DNA of 35,224 bases from Cyclobacteriaceae bacterium (GTDB lineage: Bacteria > Bacteroidota > Bacteroidia > Cytophagales > Cyclobacteriaceae): the NCBI GenBank assembly GCA_016787665.1, contig JAEUUC010000003.1, forward strand, positions 1 to 35,224. The letters run 5' to 3'. A program made the translations under genes and the position numbers. Numbering within the stretch: the stretch's first letter is position 1; each line of letters begins with the position of its first letter. The notes below the pieces were generated by a model, which was not told the DNA's origin, did not search any database, and worked only from the letters and a program-made list of their open reading frames with translations. Shown here piece by piece: positions 17,501 through 26,300 of the stretch.

Positions 17501-18054
17501 ATCTCGGAAATCTTCTCAATCTCATCCTCCAGGTACTCAGCATATTTCTTCAACTCCTCCAGCGTGTAGTTACCCGCCAGGTTGATGTTCATGATGGGGA
17601 ATTCGGAGAAGTTGATGTCAAACACATTGGGGTCAGCCGGAAGATCCTGAGGTAATTTGGGCTTTGCCCGGTCGACAGCATCCTTCACCTTGGTGAGGGC
17701 ATCTTCCACTTTCACTTTAGGATCAAACTCTACGATAATGGTCGAGTAGTCCTGCACGGAGGTCGACTTGATGTTATCGACTTCGGAAATGGTGTTGATT
17801 TCCTTTTCTATGGGTCGTGTCACGAGGTTCTCCATATCCACGGGAGAGTTTCCGGGATACGGTGTACCGATATATACGATCGACTGCTTGATCTCCGGGT
17901 AGCTATCCTTGGGTAGGGTAACGTACGTCAGGACTCCCACGACCACAATCAGGAACGTCAGGAACATCACCATGGTACCATTCTTCAAAGAGAACGTGGT
18001 GAGGCCGAATTGCTTATCGACTTTCTTCGGCTCGGGTTGATTCTGCTGGCTCAT
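14581..18054 (-). CDS. RND family multidrug efflux permease (AcrB-like)
   Basis: The 1157-residue inner-membrane proton antiporter has the two-fold RND layout: helix 1 at about 27-47, a large periplasmic loop, helices 2-6 around 345-500, an extra hydrophobic insert near 520-580, a second periplasmic loop, and helices 8-12 at the C-terminus. The TM4 motif reads GMLVDNGIVVVENIYR, with Asp414 followed by Asn415 where AcrB has two aspartates. The TM10 motif reads GIVVNNAIVLLDF, with Asn1016 in place of the AcrB lysine 940. This pattern is also found in other RND transporters of Bacteroidota and Bacillota. It is the last gene of the operon tetR-tolC-MFP-RND, 12 bases after the adaptor gene. It would export drugs, dyes or lipophilic compounds; the substrate cannot be told from sequence. 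Confidence 0.93.
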   Translation of the reverse strand: MSQQNQPEPKKVDKQFGLTTFSLKNGTMVMFLTFLIVVVGVLTYVTLPKDSYPEIKQSIVYIGTPYPGNSPVDMENLVTRPIEKEINTISEVDNIKSTSVQDYSTIIVEFDPKVKVEDALTKVKDAVDRAKPKLPQDLPADPNVFDINFSEFPIMNINLAGNYTLEELKKYAEYLEDEIEKISEISKADIRGIDDKEVKIQVNPYELEARKLSFRDIEDAVRAENLTQSGGNVLDGGVRRTIRVLGEFNDPKQLEDIVIKHEKGNIVYLKDVAKVEFDYVEAVSYARLKKEPVVMVDVVKRSGENLIHATEKIRAVLADAQENVFPKDLRVSITNDQSSFTQEMVSSLENNIISGVIVVVIILLLFIGTRNALFVGMAIPLSMFLTFIVLQWLGMTINMMVLFGLIMALGMLVDNGIVVVENIYRLRSEGYSMWDATRLGVGEVAVPIISSTATTVAAFIPLMLWPGIMGQFMRYLPITLTVSLVSSLFVALVINPVFIMRYMKLEGERQTNHKAILRNSAFLSLAGLLLIANARLGLVQGTLVPDVWLGNLLVLLALLTLANVYVLVPASGWFQSAVLPKVENAYVKTITFSLRYPGQIFAGTVLLLFGSFALLAIAQPKVLFFPESDPKYVNVFVEFPVGADIQETNEFTRAIEEKVLKAVEPYGNTVESVIANVGAGTGDPNDMSSIGQAESPNKARITVNFVDFKYRNGISTSAIMEEIRGAVGGYPGVAVTVQKNADGPPTGAPISIELVGDDLEVLIAEAEKMRNYINEQGIAGIEKLKLDIETGKPELLVNIDREKARRFGLSTYSVADEVRTSLFGKEISKYKQGEDDYKIQLRLDDRYRYNVDALMNKSITFRDQSTGKISQVPISSVAKAELSSTYGSVRRKDLKRQITISSNVVGGFNPTEVNAKIKTSLDDYQLPVGYSYKFGGEQEKQAEEMAFLSNALLLAVFLIFLIIVAQFNKLTAPLIIMTAVLFSTIGVFLGLVIFNMEFIIIMTMIGIISLAGIVVNNAIVLLDFVELEKKRKREQTGTELTLPEVVTAITQAGKTRLRPVLLTAITTVLGLIPLATGLNIDFIKLFSAYNPDFYIGGDSVAFWAPLSWTIIFGLTFATFLTLVVVPVMYLLTEQMMFWIRRKTGVNLRMDNEPIGAN

Positions 18055-18066
18055 ATTGGTAACGAA

Positions 18067-19224
18067 TTAACCTTTTGCAATGGGTGTGGTCGACTCGGCC
18101 ACTTCGATTTCTACGCCATCCGCCACTTCACGGAATCCGGCACCGACCAGCAACTGGCCGTTGCTCAATCCCGTGAGCACCTCGGTGTTACCGTTATAGG
18201 AAACCCCGGTTTGTATGTACGCTTTGCGCGCCACCGTTTCATTGTCCTTTTTCTCTACCACATACACAAACTGGCCCTGGCTATCGCGTTGAATCAGCTT
18301 GGTCGGAACCGAATACGCATTGGCGTTGACGTAGTCGCGGAACGTTACGGCTGCAATCTGATTGGGTTGAACACTGGACCCATCGGGTAGTTTAACCTCG
18401 ACCGAAAAGGTGCGGTTCTCCGGATTAATCACCTGACCCACGGACGACACGTACGAATTCAGTTCGGTATCAGGGCCGGGGAAGAAAACTTTCACTTTAT
18501 CACCAGCCTTGATTTTGCCGATGAAGTCATCCGACACATCGGCATTGATGTACAAATCCGATGCACTCACGATGCGCACCAGTGGAAGTCCGGGCGTGGC
18601 CAACTGACCTTCAAGTGCATCAACCTGATCAACCGTTCCACCGAACGGGGCTTTTAAAATAAGTTGATCCAACTGCGCTTCCGTGGCGGCAATACGCTTT
18701 TCAATGCCCTCTTTTTGGTTTTTGGCCTGCAGATACTGCATCTCAGTACCAATCTTCTGCTTCCACAAACGTTCCTGACGTTCATAGGTTGTTTTCGCCA
18801 GCTCGTAAGAGCTTTTCAACTCCGCCAGTGAGCTCTGCAGTACCTCTGCATTTAGACTCACGAGCACATCCCCTTTGGAGACACGCTGACCCTCCCGCAC
18901 GTGAACCCGTTTGATTTCACCACCCGATTGTGAACTGATGGCCACGTTTCTGCGAGACTCGGCAGAACCGCGCACTTCGGTGTACCGCTCAAAGGCTCCC
19001 TGGTTAACCAGAATGCCCTCCACCCGAATGGCAGCCGCTTTGCCAAACGTGGGGTCTTGTGCCTTGATTTCCTTTTCCAAAGCACTCACTTTAGATTTTA
19101 GATCGGCCATTTCGGCTTTTACTTTTTCGAGCTCTTGCTTTTTGGCCTCGAGTGAGTTGGTGTCTTTTTGCCCGCAAGCCGCAACCAACAGCACGAGTGT
19201 TGCAATAGTTAGTGTATATTTCAT
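18067..19224 (-). CDS. RND efflux periplasmic adaptor (membrane fusion lipoprotein)
   Basis: The protein has 385 residues and is a lipoprotein: hydrophobic leader ending LVLLVAAC, lipidation at Cys17. An acidic/basic heptad coiled coil (about 24-55) follows that is not part of the usual AcrA core. Next comes the biotinyl-lipoyl half-motif SGGEIKRVHVREGQRVSKGDVL, a helical hairpin (about 115-190), the second lipoyl half (LKAPFGGTVDQVDALEGQL) and beta-barrel/MP domains. It links the RND pump to the TolC-like channel. The extra N-terminal coiled coil could form a stalk in the periplasm. The gene is 24 bases downstream of tolC and 12 bases upstream of the RND gene. Confidence 0.93.
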   Translation of the reverse strand: MKYTLTIATLVLLVAACGQKDTNSLEAKKQELEKVKAEMADLKSKVSALEKEIKAQDPTFGKAAAIRVEGILVNQGAFERYTEVRGSAESRRNVAISSQSGGEIKRVHVREGQRVSKGDVLVSLNAEVLQSSLAELKSSYELAKTTYERQERLWKQKIGTEMQYLQAKNQKEGIEKRIAATEAQLDQLILKAPFGGTVDQVDALEGQLATPGLPLVRIVSASDLYINADVSDDFIGKIKAGDKVKVFFPGPDTELNSYVSSVGQVINPENRTFSVEVKLPDGSSVQPNQIAAVTFRDYVNANAYSVPTKLIQRDSQGQFVYVVEKKDNETVARKAYIQTGVSYNGNTEVLTGLSNGQLLVGAGFREVADGVEIEVAESTTPIAKG

Positions 19225-19248
19225 AGTAGGGGTGTTAGCTGGTTATTT

Positions 19249-20619
19249 TTATTTTGATACCGGTATGAGTTTTCCATACGCCTTTTCCAAATCCACCGAA
19301 GCAATCAGTGTATCGTAAAGTGCCGCGAAATAATTGGTTTGCGCCTCTTTGTAGGCCGCGTCTGCATCAATTACCTCAAGGTTGGATCCTACGCCTTGTT
19401 GATATTTGATCACCGCCACATCATACACCTCGCGCGACAAGTCCATATTCTGCCGTTGCATCCGAAGTGTTTCAATATTGTTGTTGAACGATAATGTGGC
19501 TTGCTCCTGCTCCATATCAATTTGTCTTCGCGTTAAATCAAGCGTATTGTCAATCTGACTCAATTGACTCTTCTTCTGCTGAATCACTTTGCTCTTCCGC
19601 AAGCCGTCAAAAATCGGCACGTTGGCCCGCAGCCCGAACGACCCCAGCGATCGCCAGTTAGCACCGAATTGAAGAAAGTCGTTGGCCGTAGAGGTTCCGT
19701 AGCTGGCGCCATAATTGGCGAAGAAATCGATCGTTGGCAGATACTGCGATTTCACGTTTCGGATATCCAGCTCCACCAATGCCCGGTTGACTTCGAGTTG
19801 ATTATACTCGATCCGGTTGGTGTATTGAAAACCGGTGCGGAACGACTCGTCTAAAACAGCGGAATTGATGGTTTCCAGACTATCGCTCAAACCGATCATT
19901 TCCTGAATGGGCAGGCCCATCTGGAACTTCAGCAAGTTATAACTCATGGTGAGCCCCAACGCGGCATTCTTCTGCGCGTTAACCAGGTTGTTGTACTGAA
20001 CCTGAATCCGGTTCACATCAATTTTCTCCACGAAACCATTTTCAAACTGGATGCGCGTCTGGCGCAGCAACGAGTCAATACGCTGAAGATTGCGATTAAC
20101 CAGGTCAACGCGTTCCTTGTTCACCAGTACCGAGTAGTATGCCTTTTTAATTGCTTCCACCACATCCGTTTCAGACTTCACCAGGTCCTTGCGGGCTAGT
20201 TCGGTATAAGTACGACTGGCCTTAAGGCCAACGAAATAGGAACCGTTGAAGATCATTTGATCCAGGTTCAGGGAGGCTGCGCCAGTGTATTTGGTACCGA
20301 ACTGCACCCCAATGAACTCTCCGGCAGGCGCATTGGGATCAAAAATCTGGGCCGGCAAAAAGGAGGTGGGAATCTGATAGTTGTCCGTGAGGTTACCGGA
20401 CGCACTGATTTGGGGCAAACCGGTAGCTACAATTTCGCCAACGCGGGCTTGCGAACTCTGCAGCGCTGCACGCGCGTTCTTTAAATTCGGATTGTTGTCA
20501 CGGGCATAATCAATACACTGCTGAAGCGAGTACATCTTCAAGCCAGCTGCTGGTTCAGTCTGGGCCTGCGCCACATGTACCAGCAGTAGCAGCAAGGGAA
20601 TCTTAAAAATGGATTTCAT
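19249..20619 (-). CDS. TolC-family outer membrane efflux protein
   Basis: The protein has 456 residues. It starts with a signal peptide (IPLLLLLVHVAQA, cleavage after AQA), followed by the two structural repeats of TolC: LQQCIDYARDNNPNLKNARA near residues 32-51 and a second helix pair near 330-440 rich in Gln and Leu (RRQIDMEQEQATLSFNNNIE). The C-terminal heptads and an aromatic beta-strand region fit a trimeric outer-membrane channel. The start at ATG 20619 overlaps the tetR stop by four bases (ATGA), so tetR and tolC are translated together. Confidence 0.93.
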   Translation of the reverse strand: MKSIFKIPLLLLLVHVAQAQTEPAAGLKMYSLQQCIDYARDNNPNLKNARAALQSSQARVGEIVATGLPQISASGNLTDNYQIPTSFLPAQIFDPNAPAGEFIGVQFGTKYTGAASLNLDQMIFNGSYFVGLKASRTYTELARKDLVKSETDVVEAIKKAYYSVLVNKERVDLVNRNLQRIDSLLRQTRIQFENGFVEKIDVNRIQVQYNNLVNAQKNAALGLTMSYNLLKFQMGLPIQEMIGLSDSLETINSAVLDESFRTGFQYTNRIEYNQLEVNRALVELDIRNVKSQYLPTIDFFANYGASYGTSTANDFLQFGANWRSLGSFGLRANVPIFDGLRKSKVIQQKKSQLSQIDNTLDLTRRQIDMEQEQATLSFNNNIETLRMQRQNMDLSREVYDVAVIKYQQGVGSNLEVIDADAAYKEAQTNYFAALYDTLIASVDLEKAYGKLIPVSK

Positions 20620-21227
20620 AAGATAGGGGTTTCAAGGGTACGGGATTCTTTGTTTTTGTATTTCTCGTAGAGTTTTCTGCCTTTATCGGTGAGCAGGCCC
20701 AAAATGAAGTGCTCAAAAATCTGCATCTGAACATCCACCACTTCGAACTTACCCGGAGGGAAAAGTTGATCGCTAAAGCCCAACTCCACCGTGTTGATGC
20801 GCAAAATGGCCAGCACCTCGGTGTTGATTTCCGGGCGGAAGTATCCTTCGCCAATGCCTTGCGTCAGGTTGCGCATCACCGACTGGCGGATATAGTCATT
20901 CTTGTAGTCGAGCCATACGTTCCACGCGTTCGGATGGAACTTCTGAAGATCATACAGCAGGGCCGGGTTCATATTTTTGAAGTCGCGCGCCATGGCCTCG
21001 GAAATCTTCACCAACTCATCGATGGCATTGGCTGACTCGGCATGAAGTTTTTCAAACTCCACTTTATCGCGTTCCATATGACTTCTGGAAACGCTGGTGA
21101 TCAATTCGTCCTTATCAGCAAAATACTGGTAGATGGTTTTTTTGGAGACGGAGAGGTGGCGGGCCACATCATCCATCGAAACCGAGCGTACGCCAAACTT
21201 CATGAACAGTTCCTCGGCTCCCCGCAA
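20616..21227 (-). CDS. TetR/AcrR-family transcriptional regulator of the efflux operon
   Basis: The protein has about 203 residues. The N-terminal helix-turn-helix of the TetR family is clear: AEELFMKFGVRSVSMDDVARHLSVSKKTIYQYFADKDEL. The C-terminal domain is helical and unassigned. It is the first gene of the operon and overlaps tolC by four bases (ATGA), so it probably represses its own operon and responds to an exported compound. Reading back from the HTH, the frame holds no ATG or GTG before the upstream stop. The only usual start is TTG at 21227, which leaves helix 1 short, though an ATT at 21230 or ATC at 21257 is possible. The promoter-like motif 21266-21296 predicts transcription starting near 21261, so the start must lie below that. 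Confidence 0.85.
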   Translation of the reverse strand: MRGAEELFMKFGVRSVSMDDVARHLSVSKKTIYQYFADKDELITSVSRSHMERDKVEFEKLHAESANAIDELVKISEAMARDFKNMNPALLYDLQKFHPNAWNVWLDYKNDYIRQSVMRNLTQGIGEGYFRPEINTEVLAILRINTVELGFSDQLFPPGKFEVVDVQMQIFEHFILGLLTDKGRKLYEKYKNKESRTLETPIL

Positions 21228-21265
21228 AATTTTGTTTTTGATGTCCTGATCTTCGATAAGGGGCG

Positions 21266-21296
21266 CAAAACTGAGGAAACTATTTAAATATCCAAA
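21266..21296 (-). promoter_or_regulatory. Candidate primary-sigma promoter of the tetR-efflux operon
   Basis: On the minus strand TTTG (21296-21293) is followed after exactly 19 bases by CAGTTTTG (21273-21266). This matches the Bacteroidota consensus TTTG-N19-TAnnTTTG with one mismatch. Predicted start of transcription near 21261, giving a leader of about 33 bases if translation starts at TTG 21227. Confidence 0.55.
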
Positions 21297-21382
21297 GTTT
21301 CCACAGTTCCCTACAACGGCCTTTTTGGGCTTAGGTTCAGGTTTTCAGCGATATTTTTTCAGAAATTTTTGAAAAAGCGGCC

Positions 21383-21733
21383 TCAACCGTTTGCGGAACT
21401 GCCCGTGGACCCTCCGGATTTCTCCTCTTCCCAGCGGCACCACTTGTCCTTCATCTTCTGCTTAAAAAGCTCGCGGTCTTCCGGGCTCAGGTTACTCAGC
21501 TTTTCTTTCCAATGTCCACGGCCCCGGCCGCTTTTACCCCCCAGGCCCGAAAAGAGAATCTTACTCAATACCAGCAGACCCAACGTTTGCCAGAAGTTGA
21601 TTACCGGCCCACCGAAAAGATCCGGCACCAGCCAGTTCCACAACAGCATGGTGACATACCCGAAGGCAAGTACCGCGAGTAGCCCAAAGACAATTACCAA
21701 TGCAATTTTATATCCCCGTTTCATTCGTTTCAT
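21383..21733 (-). CDS. Small inner-membrane protein downstream of the ECF sigma factor
   Basis: The protein has 116 residues from ATG 21733; a TTG at 21742 would add three residues. It has a basic N-terminus, one hydrophobic helix (about 7-30: ALVIVFGLLAVLAFGYVTML) and a second hydrophobic segment (about 45-62: TLGLLVLSKILFSG). After these comes a charged cytoplasmic-looking tail (GKSGRGRGHWKEKLSNLSPE, then KMKDKWCRWEEE). The gene starts 30 bases after the sigma factor gene on the same strand, so the pair is probably co-transcribed. It has none of the zinc or RskA-type features of known anti-sigma factors, but a membrane protein in this position may control the sigma factor; that is inference. 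No named family recognised. Confidence 0.7.
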   Translation of the reverse strand: MKRMKRGYKIALVIVFGLLAVLAFGYVTMLLWNWLVPDLFGGPVINFWQTLGLLVLSKILFSGLGGKSGRGRGHWKEKLSNLSPEDRELFKQKMKDKWCRWEEEKSGGSTGSSANG

Positions 21734-21763
21734 AACGCACAAGTTTTGATCGTCACATATTGG

Positions 21764-22327
21764 TTATCGGCCATCGCCAACTACATCATCATAAAAAGTC
21801 TGCAATTTCTTTCGCAGCGCCATAATGGCGTAACGCTTGCGCGAGAGCAGCGTGTTGATCGACAAGCCGGTCTCCTCTGCGATTTCCCGAAAGCTCCTCT
21901 CCTCCATCTCATTCTGAATAAATATCTCGCGCTGCTCAGCCGGTAATTCTTCCAGCGCCAGCATAATCTGATCCCAGATGGCATCGCGCAGCAGCGAAGC
22001 TTCCGGGCTGTTGCCCAGGTCGGGCAAAATATCTTGCAAACTCAAAGGCGCATCATCATCGCGGCCGGCTGTAAACTCAAAATCGGTTTTCTGCGGACGC
22101 ACGGCATCGCGCCTGTACCGGTCGATAATCTTGTTTCGGGCCACGCTGTATAGCCAGGATGTGATGCGGTCAACCGAGTCAATCGTATCAAAACCCGCGA
22201 CAAACTGAACAAACACATCTTGCAGAATATCCTCCGCCTCTTCCGTAGTGCGGACGCGGCTGCGGATAAAACCCAACAGTTTGTCTTTCTCTTGCCGGAA
22301 GGTGTCTTGTTTGATGGATTCCTGCAT
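21764..22327 (-). CDS. ECF-type RNA polymerase sigma-70 factor
   Basis: The protein has 187 residues from ATG 22327. An ATG at 22354 and a TTG at 22372 lie upstream in frame; MQESIKQ is chosen because family members usually begin about there. Region 2 is seen as LLGFIRSRVRTTEEAEDILQ and DVFVQF, with SWLYSVARNKIIDRYRR for the -10 recognition helix. Region 4 is seen as LEELPAEQREIFIQNEMEER, then SFREIAEETGLSINTLLSRKRY for -35 recognition. It would direct transcription of a small set of genes under some stress or envelope signal. The co-transcribed small membrane protein is a candidate partner. A divergent gene for an alpha/beta hydrolase shares the upstream region. Confidence 0.88.
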   Translation of the reverse strand: MQESIKQDTFRQEKDKLLGFIRSRVRTTEEAEDILQDVFVQFVAGFDTIDSVDRITSWLYSVARNKIIDRYRRDAVRPQKTDFEFTAGRDDDAPLSLQDILPDLGNSPEASLLRDAIWDQIMLALEELPAEQREIFIQNEMEERSFREIAEETGLSINTLLSRKRYAIMALRKKLQTFYDDVVGDGR

Positions 22328-22399
22328 GTCCAGGGTTAATGCTATGGCGCGCATATAGCGGGTAAGACGCAACCACAGGCCGATTTATTTTAACACGCC

Positions 22400-22407
22400 C
22401 AAAATTA
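22400..22407 (-). promoter_or_regulatory. Candidate -7 element of the sigma factor gene
   Basis: On the minus strand this reads TAATTTTG, a perfect match to TAnnTTTG. Transcription would start near 22395, 41 bases before ATG 22354 or 68 before ATG 22327. No convincing -33 element. Confidence 0.4.
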
Positions 22408-22435
22408 CCTGTAAAAAGCTTGTAAGTCCTTTGGC

Positions 22436-22443
22436 TACTTTTG
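22436..22443 (+). promoter_or_regulatory. Candidate -7 element of the alpha/beta hydrolase gene
   Basis: TACTTTTG is a perfect TAnnTTTG match. It ends five bases before the GTG at 22449, so the transcript would begin almost exactly at the start codon. This motif rules out the TTG at 22431 as the start. Confidence 0.4.
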
Positions 22444-22448
22444 CCTGC

Positions 22449-23273
22449 GTGACTCCACACCGCGGCTTCATTCGGTTTCAGGAATCAGAACTCCACTACT
22501 CCCGGGCTGGCCAGGGCACCGTGTCACTGCTGCTTTTCCACGGTTTTGGCCAAAGCAGCGAGGTGTTCCTTCAACACGCGAAAGTGTTGGGCGAAATCTA
22601 CACGGTGTATGCCTTCGACCTCTTTTTTCACGGCAACAGCGTTTGGCCGATGCGCGAAGCCATTGAAAAACCGGACTGGCAGATAATCATGGACACCTTT
22701 CTTCAACAGGAAGGTATCGATCGTTTTGAGGTGGGCGGGTTTAGCCTCGGAGGTAAGTTTGCCTTGACGACCCTCGAGTTCTTCGCGCCCCGTATTGATC
22801 GCCTCATCCTGCTGGCTCCGGATGGAATCAAAACCAGTTTTTGGTATAGCCTGGCCACCTACCCCATCGCCACCCGGGCGCTTTTCCGCAGTATGATCTT
22901 AAAGCCGGGCCGCCTGCATGCCCTGGTGGTACTGCTTCGCCAACTGCATCTGGTTGATAACGGCATTCTCCGCTTTGCGGAACATCAAATGAACACCGAG
23001 GAAAAAAGAAGACGGGTGTACTACTCGTGGGTTTATTTCCGGCACTTAAAGTTCAACGTGAAGAAAGTAGCTGACCAATTGAACCAAAACGGAATCCCGC
23101 TTGTGCTGATCACCGGCCGCTTTGACAAGATCATTACTACGGCCAATATGAAACCCTTTGCCGGCTCGGTGAAAAACAGCCAACTACTCGAACTGGAGGC
23201 GGGGCACAATGACCTGATTAGCAAGGCTGTGGGCTTGCTGGTCAGGCCCGCGGATGATACCCAGAAAAGATAA
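22449..23273 (+). CDS. Alpha/beta-hydrolase fold protein
   Basis: The protein has 274 residues from GTG 22449. The fold is that of a single-domain alpha/beta hydrolase: oxyanion loop LLLFHGFGQSSEVF (HGFG at 31-34), nucleophile Ser99 in GGFSLGGKF, acid Asp226 in ITGRFDKII, and His253 in EAGHND. The triad is intact and in order. Between the nucleophile and the acid there is a cap of helices with several basic residues (GRLHALVVLLRQLHLVDNG). Esterase, lipase or C-C hydrolase activities are all possible and the substrate cannot be deduced. No in-frame ATG exists before residue 68, so a GTG start is required. It is transcribed in the same direction as purL, 62 bases upstream of it. Confidence 0.82.
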   Translation: MTPHRGFIRFQESELHYSRAGQGTVSLLLFHGFGQSSEVFLQHAKVLGEIYTVYAFDLFFHGNSVWPMREAIEKPDWQIIMDTFLQQEGIDRFEVGGFSLGGKFALTTLEFFAPRIDRLILLAPDGIKTSFWYSLATYPIATRALFRSMILKPGRLHALVVLLRQLHLVDNGILRFAEHQMNTEEKRRRVYYSWVYFRHLKFNVKKVADQLNQNGIPLVLITGRFDKIITTANMKPFAGSVKNSQLLELEAGHNDLISKAVGLLVRPADDTQKR

Positions 23274-23304
23274 TTTTGACACGGGCAAATAAGCCAAATG
23301 GTCG

Positions 23305-23312
23305 TATTTTTG
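23305..23312 (+). promoter_or_regulatory. Candidate -7 element of purL
   Basis: TATTTTTG matches TAnnTTTG and predicts a leader of about 19 bases before the ATG at 23336. A second match, TAATTTTG, lies at 23271-23278 over the stop codon of the preceding gene. Confidence 0.4.
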
Positions 23313-23335
23313 GCGCTTAATCTCCGTCACCTTCC

Positions 23336-26300
23336 ATGATCGTCCTCTTTCGTGCTGAGTCCAACCTGCTGTATGCCGTTGGACACGCGCAACCCTTTTC
23401 TGTTGCTGACCTGGAAAAACTGATCTGGCTTTTTGGCGGGGCCAAACCGCTGGCGGAAAAAGAACTCACCGGCAGTTTCATCGGCCCGCGAAAAGAAATG
23501 ATCACGCCCTGGAGTACCAATGCCGTGGAAATCACCCAAACGATGGGGATTGCAGGAATCACACGCATCGAGGAATTTTTTGAAGTGGATGCCGCCCACG
23601 CCAATCACGACCGCATGCTGCAGCATGTGTACCCCGTTTTGGACCAAGAACTCTTTACGATTCACCACGCACCGGAACCCATACGCGAGATTGATGATAT
23701 CGCCAGCTACAGCGAGCGCGAAGGGCTGGCCCTGAGCGCGGAGGAAATCGACTACCTGAAGGAAGTGAGTTGGAAACTCGGGCGAAAACTAACCGATAGT
23801 GAGGTATTCGGTTTTTCACAAGTGAACAGCGAACACTGCCGGCATAAAATATTCAACGGCACATTCGTTATTGATGGCAAAGAAAAGCCGTCCACCCTCT
23901 TTCAACTGATCAAGAAAACATCCAGCGAGAATCCCAACTACATTGTATCGGCTTACAAAGACAACGTAGCCTTCATCAAAGGACCCCGCGTGGAACAGTT
24001 TGCACCGGCCCGTCAGGACAGGCCAGACTTCTTTGAGGTAAACGATTTTGATTCGGTGATTTCATTAAAAGCAGAGACACATAATTTCCCTACCACCGTG
24101 GAACCGTTCAACGGAGCGGCCACGGGTTCGGGCGGTGAAATTCGTGATCGCCTGGCTGGCGGTAAAGGTTCGCTCCCCTTAGCGGGCACCGCAGTGTACA
24201 TGACTTCGTACCCGCGCCTGACCGCCTCGCGCCCCTGGGAACAAAATATTGAGCCGCGTAAATGGCTGTACCAAACCCCGGCTGAAATTCTGATTAAAGC
24301 ATCCGATGGTGCCAGTGACTTTGGAAACAAATTCGGTCAACCGTTAATCTGCGGCAGTGTACTCACATTCGAGCATGTAGAGCGAACGCGGAAGTTCGGT
24401 TACGACAAAGTGATTATGCTGGCCGGTGGCATTGGCTTCGGCAAAGAAAACGACAGCAAAAAAGAAAAACTGAAGGCGGGCGATCAGATCGTGATGATGG
24501 GGGGAGACAACTACCGCATCGGCATGGGGGGCGGTGCCGTTTCTTCCGTTGCCACAGGTGAGTATGCGAATGCCATTGAACTGAACGCCATTCAGCGTTC
24601 GAACCCCGAAATGCAAAAGCGTGTGATGAATGCCATCCGGGCGATGGTCGAATCAGACCAAAATCCGATCGTTTCCATTCACGACCACGGTGCCGGAGGG
24701 CATCTGAACTGCTTCAGCGAATTGCTCGAGGATACAGGCGGAAAAATCATGATTGATCAACTGCCCGTTGGTGACCCAACCCTTTCGGACAAGGAAATCA
24801 TCAGCAACGAATCGCAGGAACGAATGGGCATTGCCATTGGTGCCGCCCATACCGAGCTGCTGAAGAAAGTGGCCGACCGCGAGCGCGCCCCGATGTACGT
24901 GGTGGGTGAAGCCACCGGTGACCACCGGTTTGTTTTCGCCCGGCAGAACAAAAGCCAGTCACCGGTAGATCTTGAGGTGAAGCACTTGTTTGGTACATCA
25001 CCCAAAACCGTGCTGAATGATGTCACCCCGTCCACCGGATATGGCAGCGTGTCGTACGATGTGGCGAAGATACGGGACTACGTGAGGCAGGTTCTGCAAT
25101 TGGAATCCGTGGCCTGCAAAGATTGGTTAACGAACAAAGTTGATCGCTCCGTTACCGGCAAAGTGGCCACGCAGCAGACGTGCGGGGCGCTGCAACTGCC
25201 GCTCAATAACGTGAGCGTGATGGCCATCGATTTTCTCAGTCATAAAGGAATAGCCACATCCATCGGGCATGCCCCGGTCGCTGCGTTGGTGAATGCCGCT
25301 GCCGGCAGCCGTCTGGCCATTGCCGAAGCGTTAACCAATCTGGTATGGGCGCCACTTACCCATGGCCTAAAGGGCGTGTCGCTCAGTGCCAACTGGATGT
25401 GGCCAGCCAAAAATGAAGGCGAAAACGCACGCCTTTACCGGGCGGTGGAAGCGGTGAGTCAGTTTGCAATTGAACTCGGCATTAATATTCCGACCGGTAA
25501 GGACTCGCTGTCCATGACGCAGAAGTATCCGAACGGTGACATCGTGTACTCACCCGGCACGGTGATTATTTCCTCGGTGGCGGAAGTACAGGATATTCGG
25601 CAAACCGTGTCGCCCGATCTCGCCCCCCTGGAGGGCTCCTCATTACTGTATATTGATTTCTCAAAAGACGCGCGCCACCTGGGCGGCAGCAGCCTCGCCC
25701 AGATTGTCAATGCATTAGGCACTGACGTGCCTACCGTGCGCGATGCCCAATACTTCGCAGCTTGTTTTGGTGCCATCCAAAATCTCATTCGCGAGAATCA
25801 GATTTTGTCCGGACATGATATTTCGTCTGGCGGGTTGATCACAACTCTCCTGGAAATGTGCTTTGCTGTACCCGGAGCAGGCCTGCGCCTTCAAATCAAC
25901 CCGGGCGATGACCTCGTGCGCAAACTTTTTGCCGAAAATCCGGGAGTCGTTATTCAGGTGGCCAACGCGGAAACGGTTCGCCAGGCGTTAACCGATCAGG
26001 GCATTGCCGTGGAAACGCTGGGCACCGTGATTATGAATGAAAAGGTCACCCTGTTGTCGGGTGCTAGTCAAATTGAATTGGCCGTGGCTGAGCATCGCGA
26101 AGTGTGGTTTAATACCTCCTTCCTATTCGATAAGGTTCAACGTCCCAAAGGACACGCGGACCTGCGCAAGAACAATCTGGGGCATCAACCCCTGGCCTAC
26201 CAATTTCAACCGCGCTTCACGGGTACGTTCGCGACTTATGGCATTGAACCGCATAGAAGAAATCCAAGTGGAATCAAAGCCGCCATCATTCGGGAGAAGG

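Noticed and set aside
16882..17655. 257-codon open frame on the + strand inside the RND gene
   Set aside because: It is antisense to an intact, well-recognised transporter gene, has no family signature or promoter, and its composition follows the codon pattern of the sense gene.
21301..21382. AT-rich hairpin TTTTTCA/TGAAAAA as a terminator of the small membrane protein gene
   Set aside because: The stem is weak and AT-only, so I do not call it, although it may help end the transcript.
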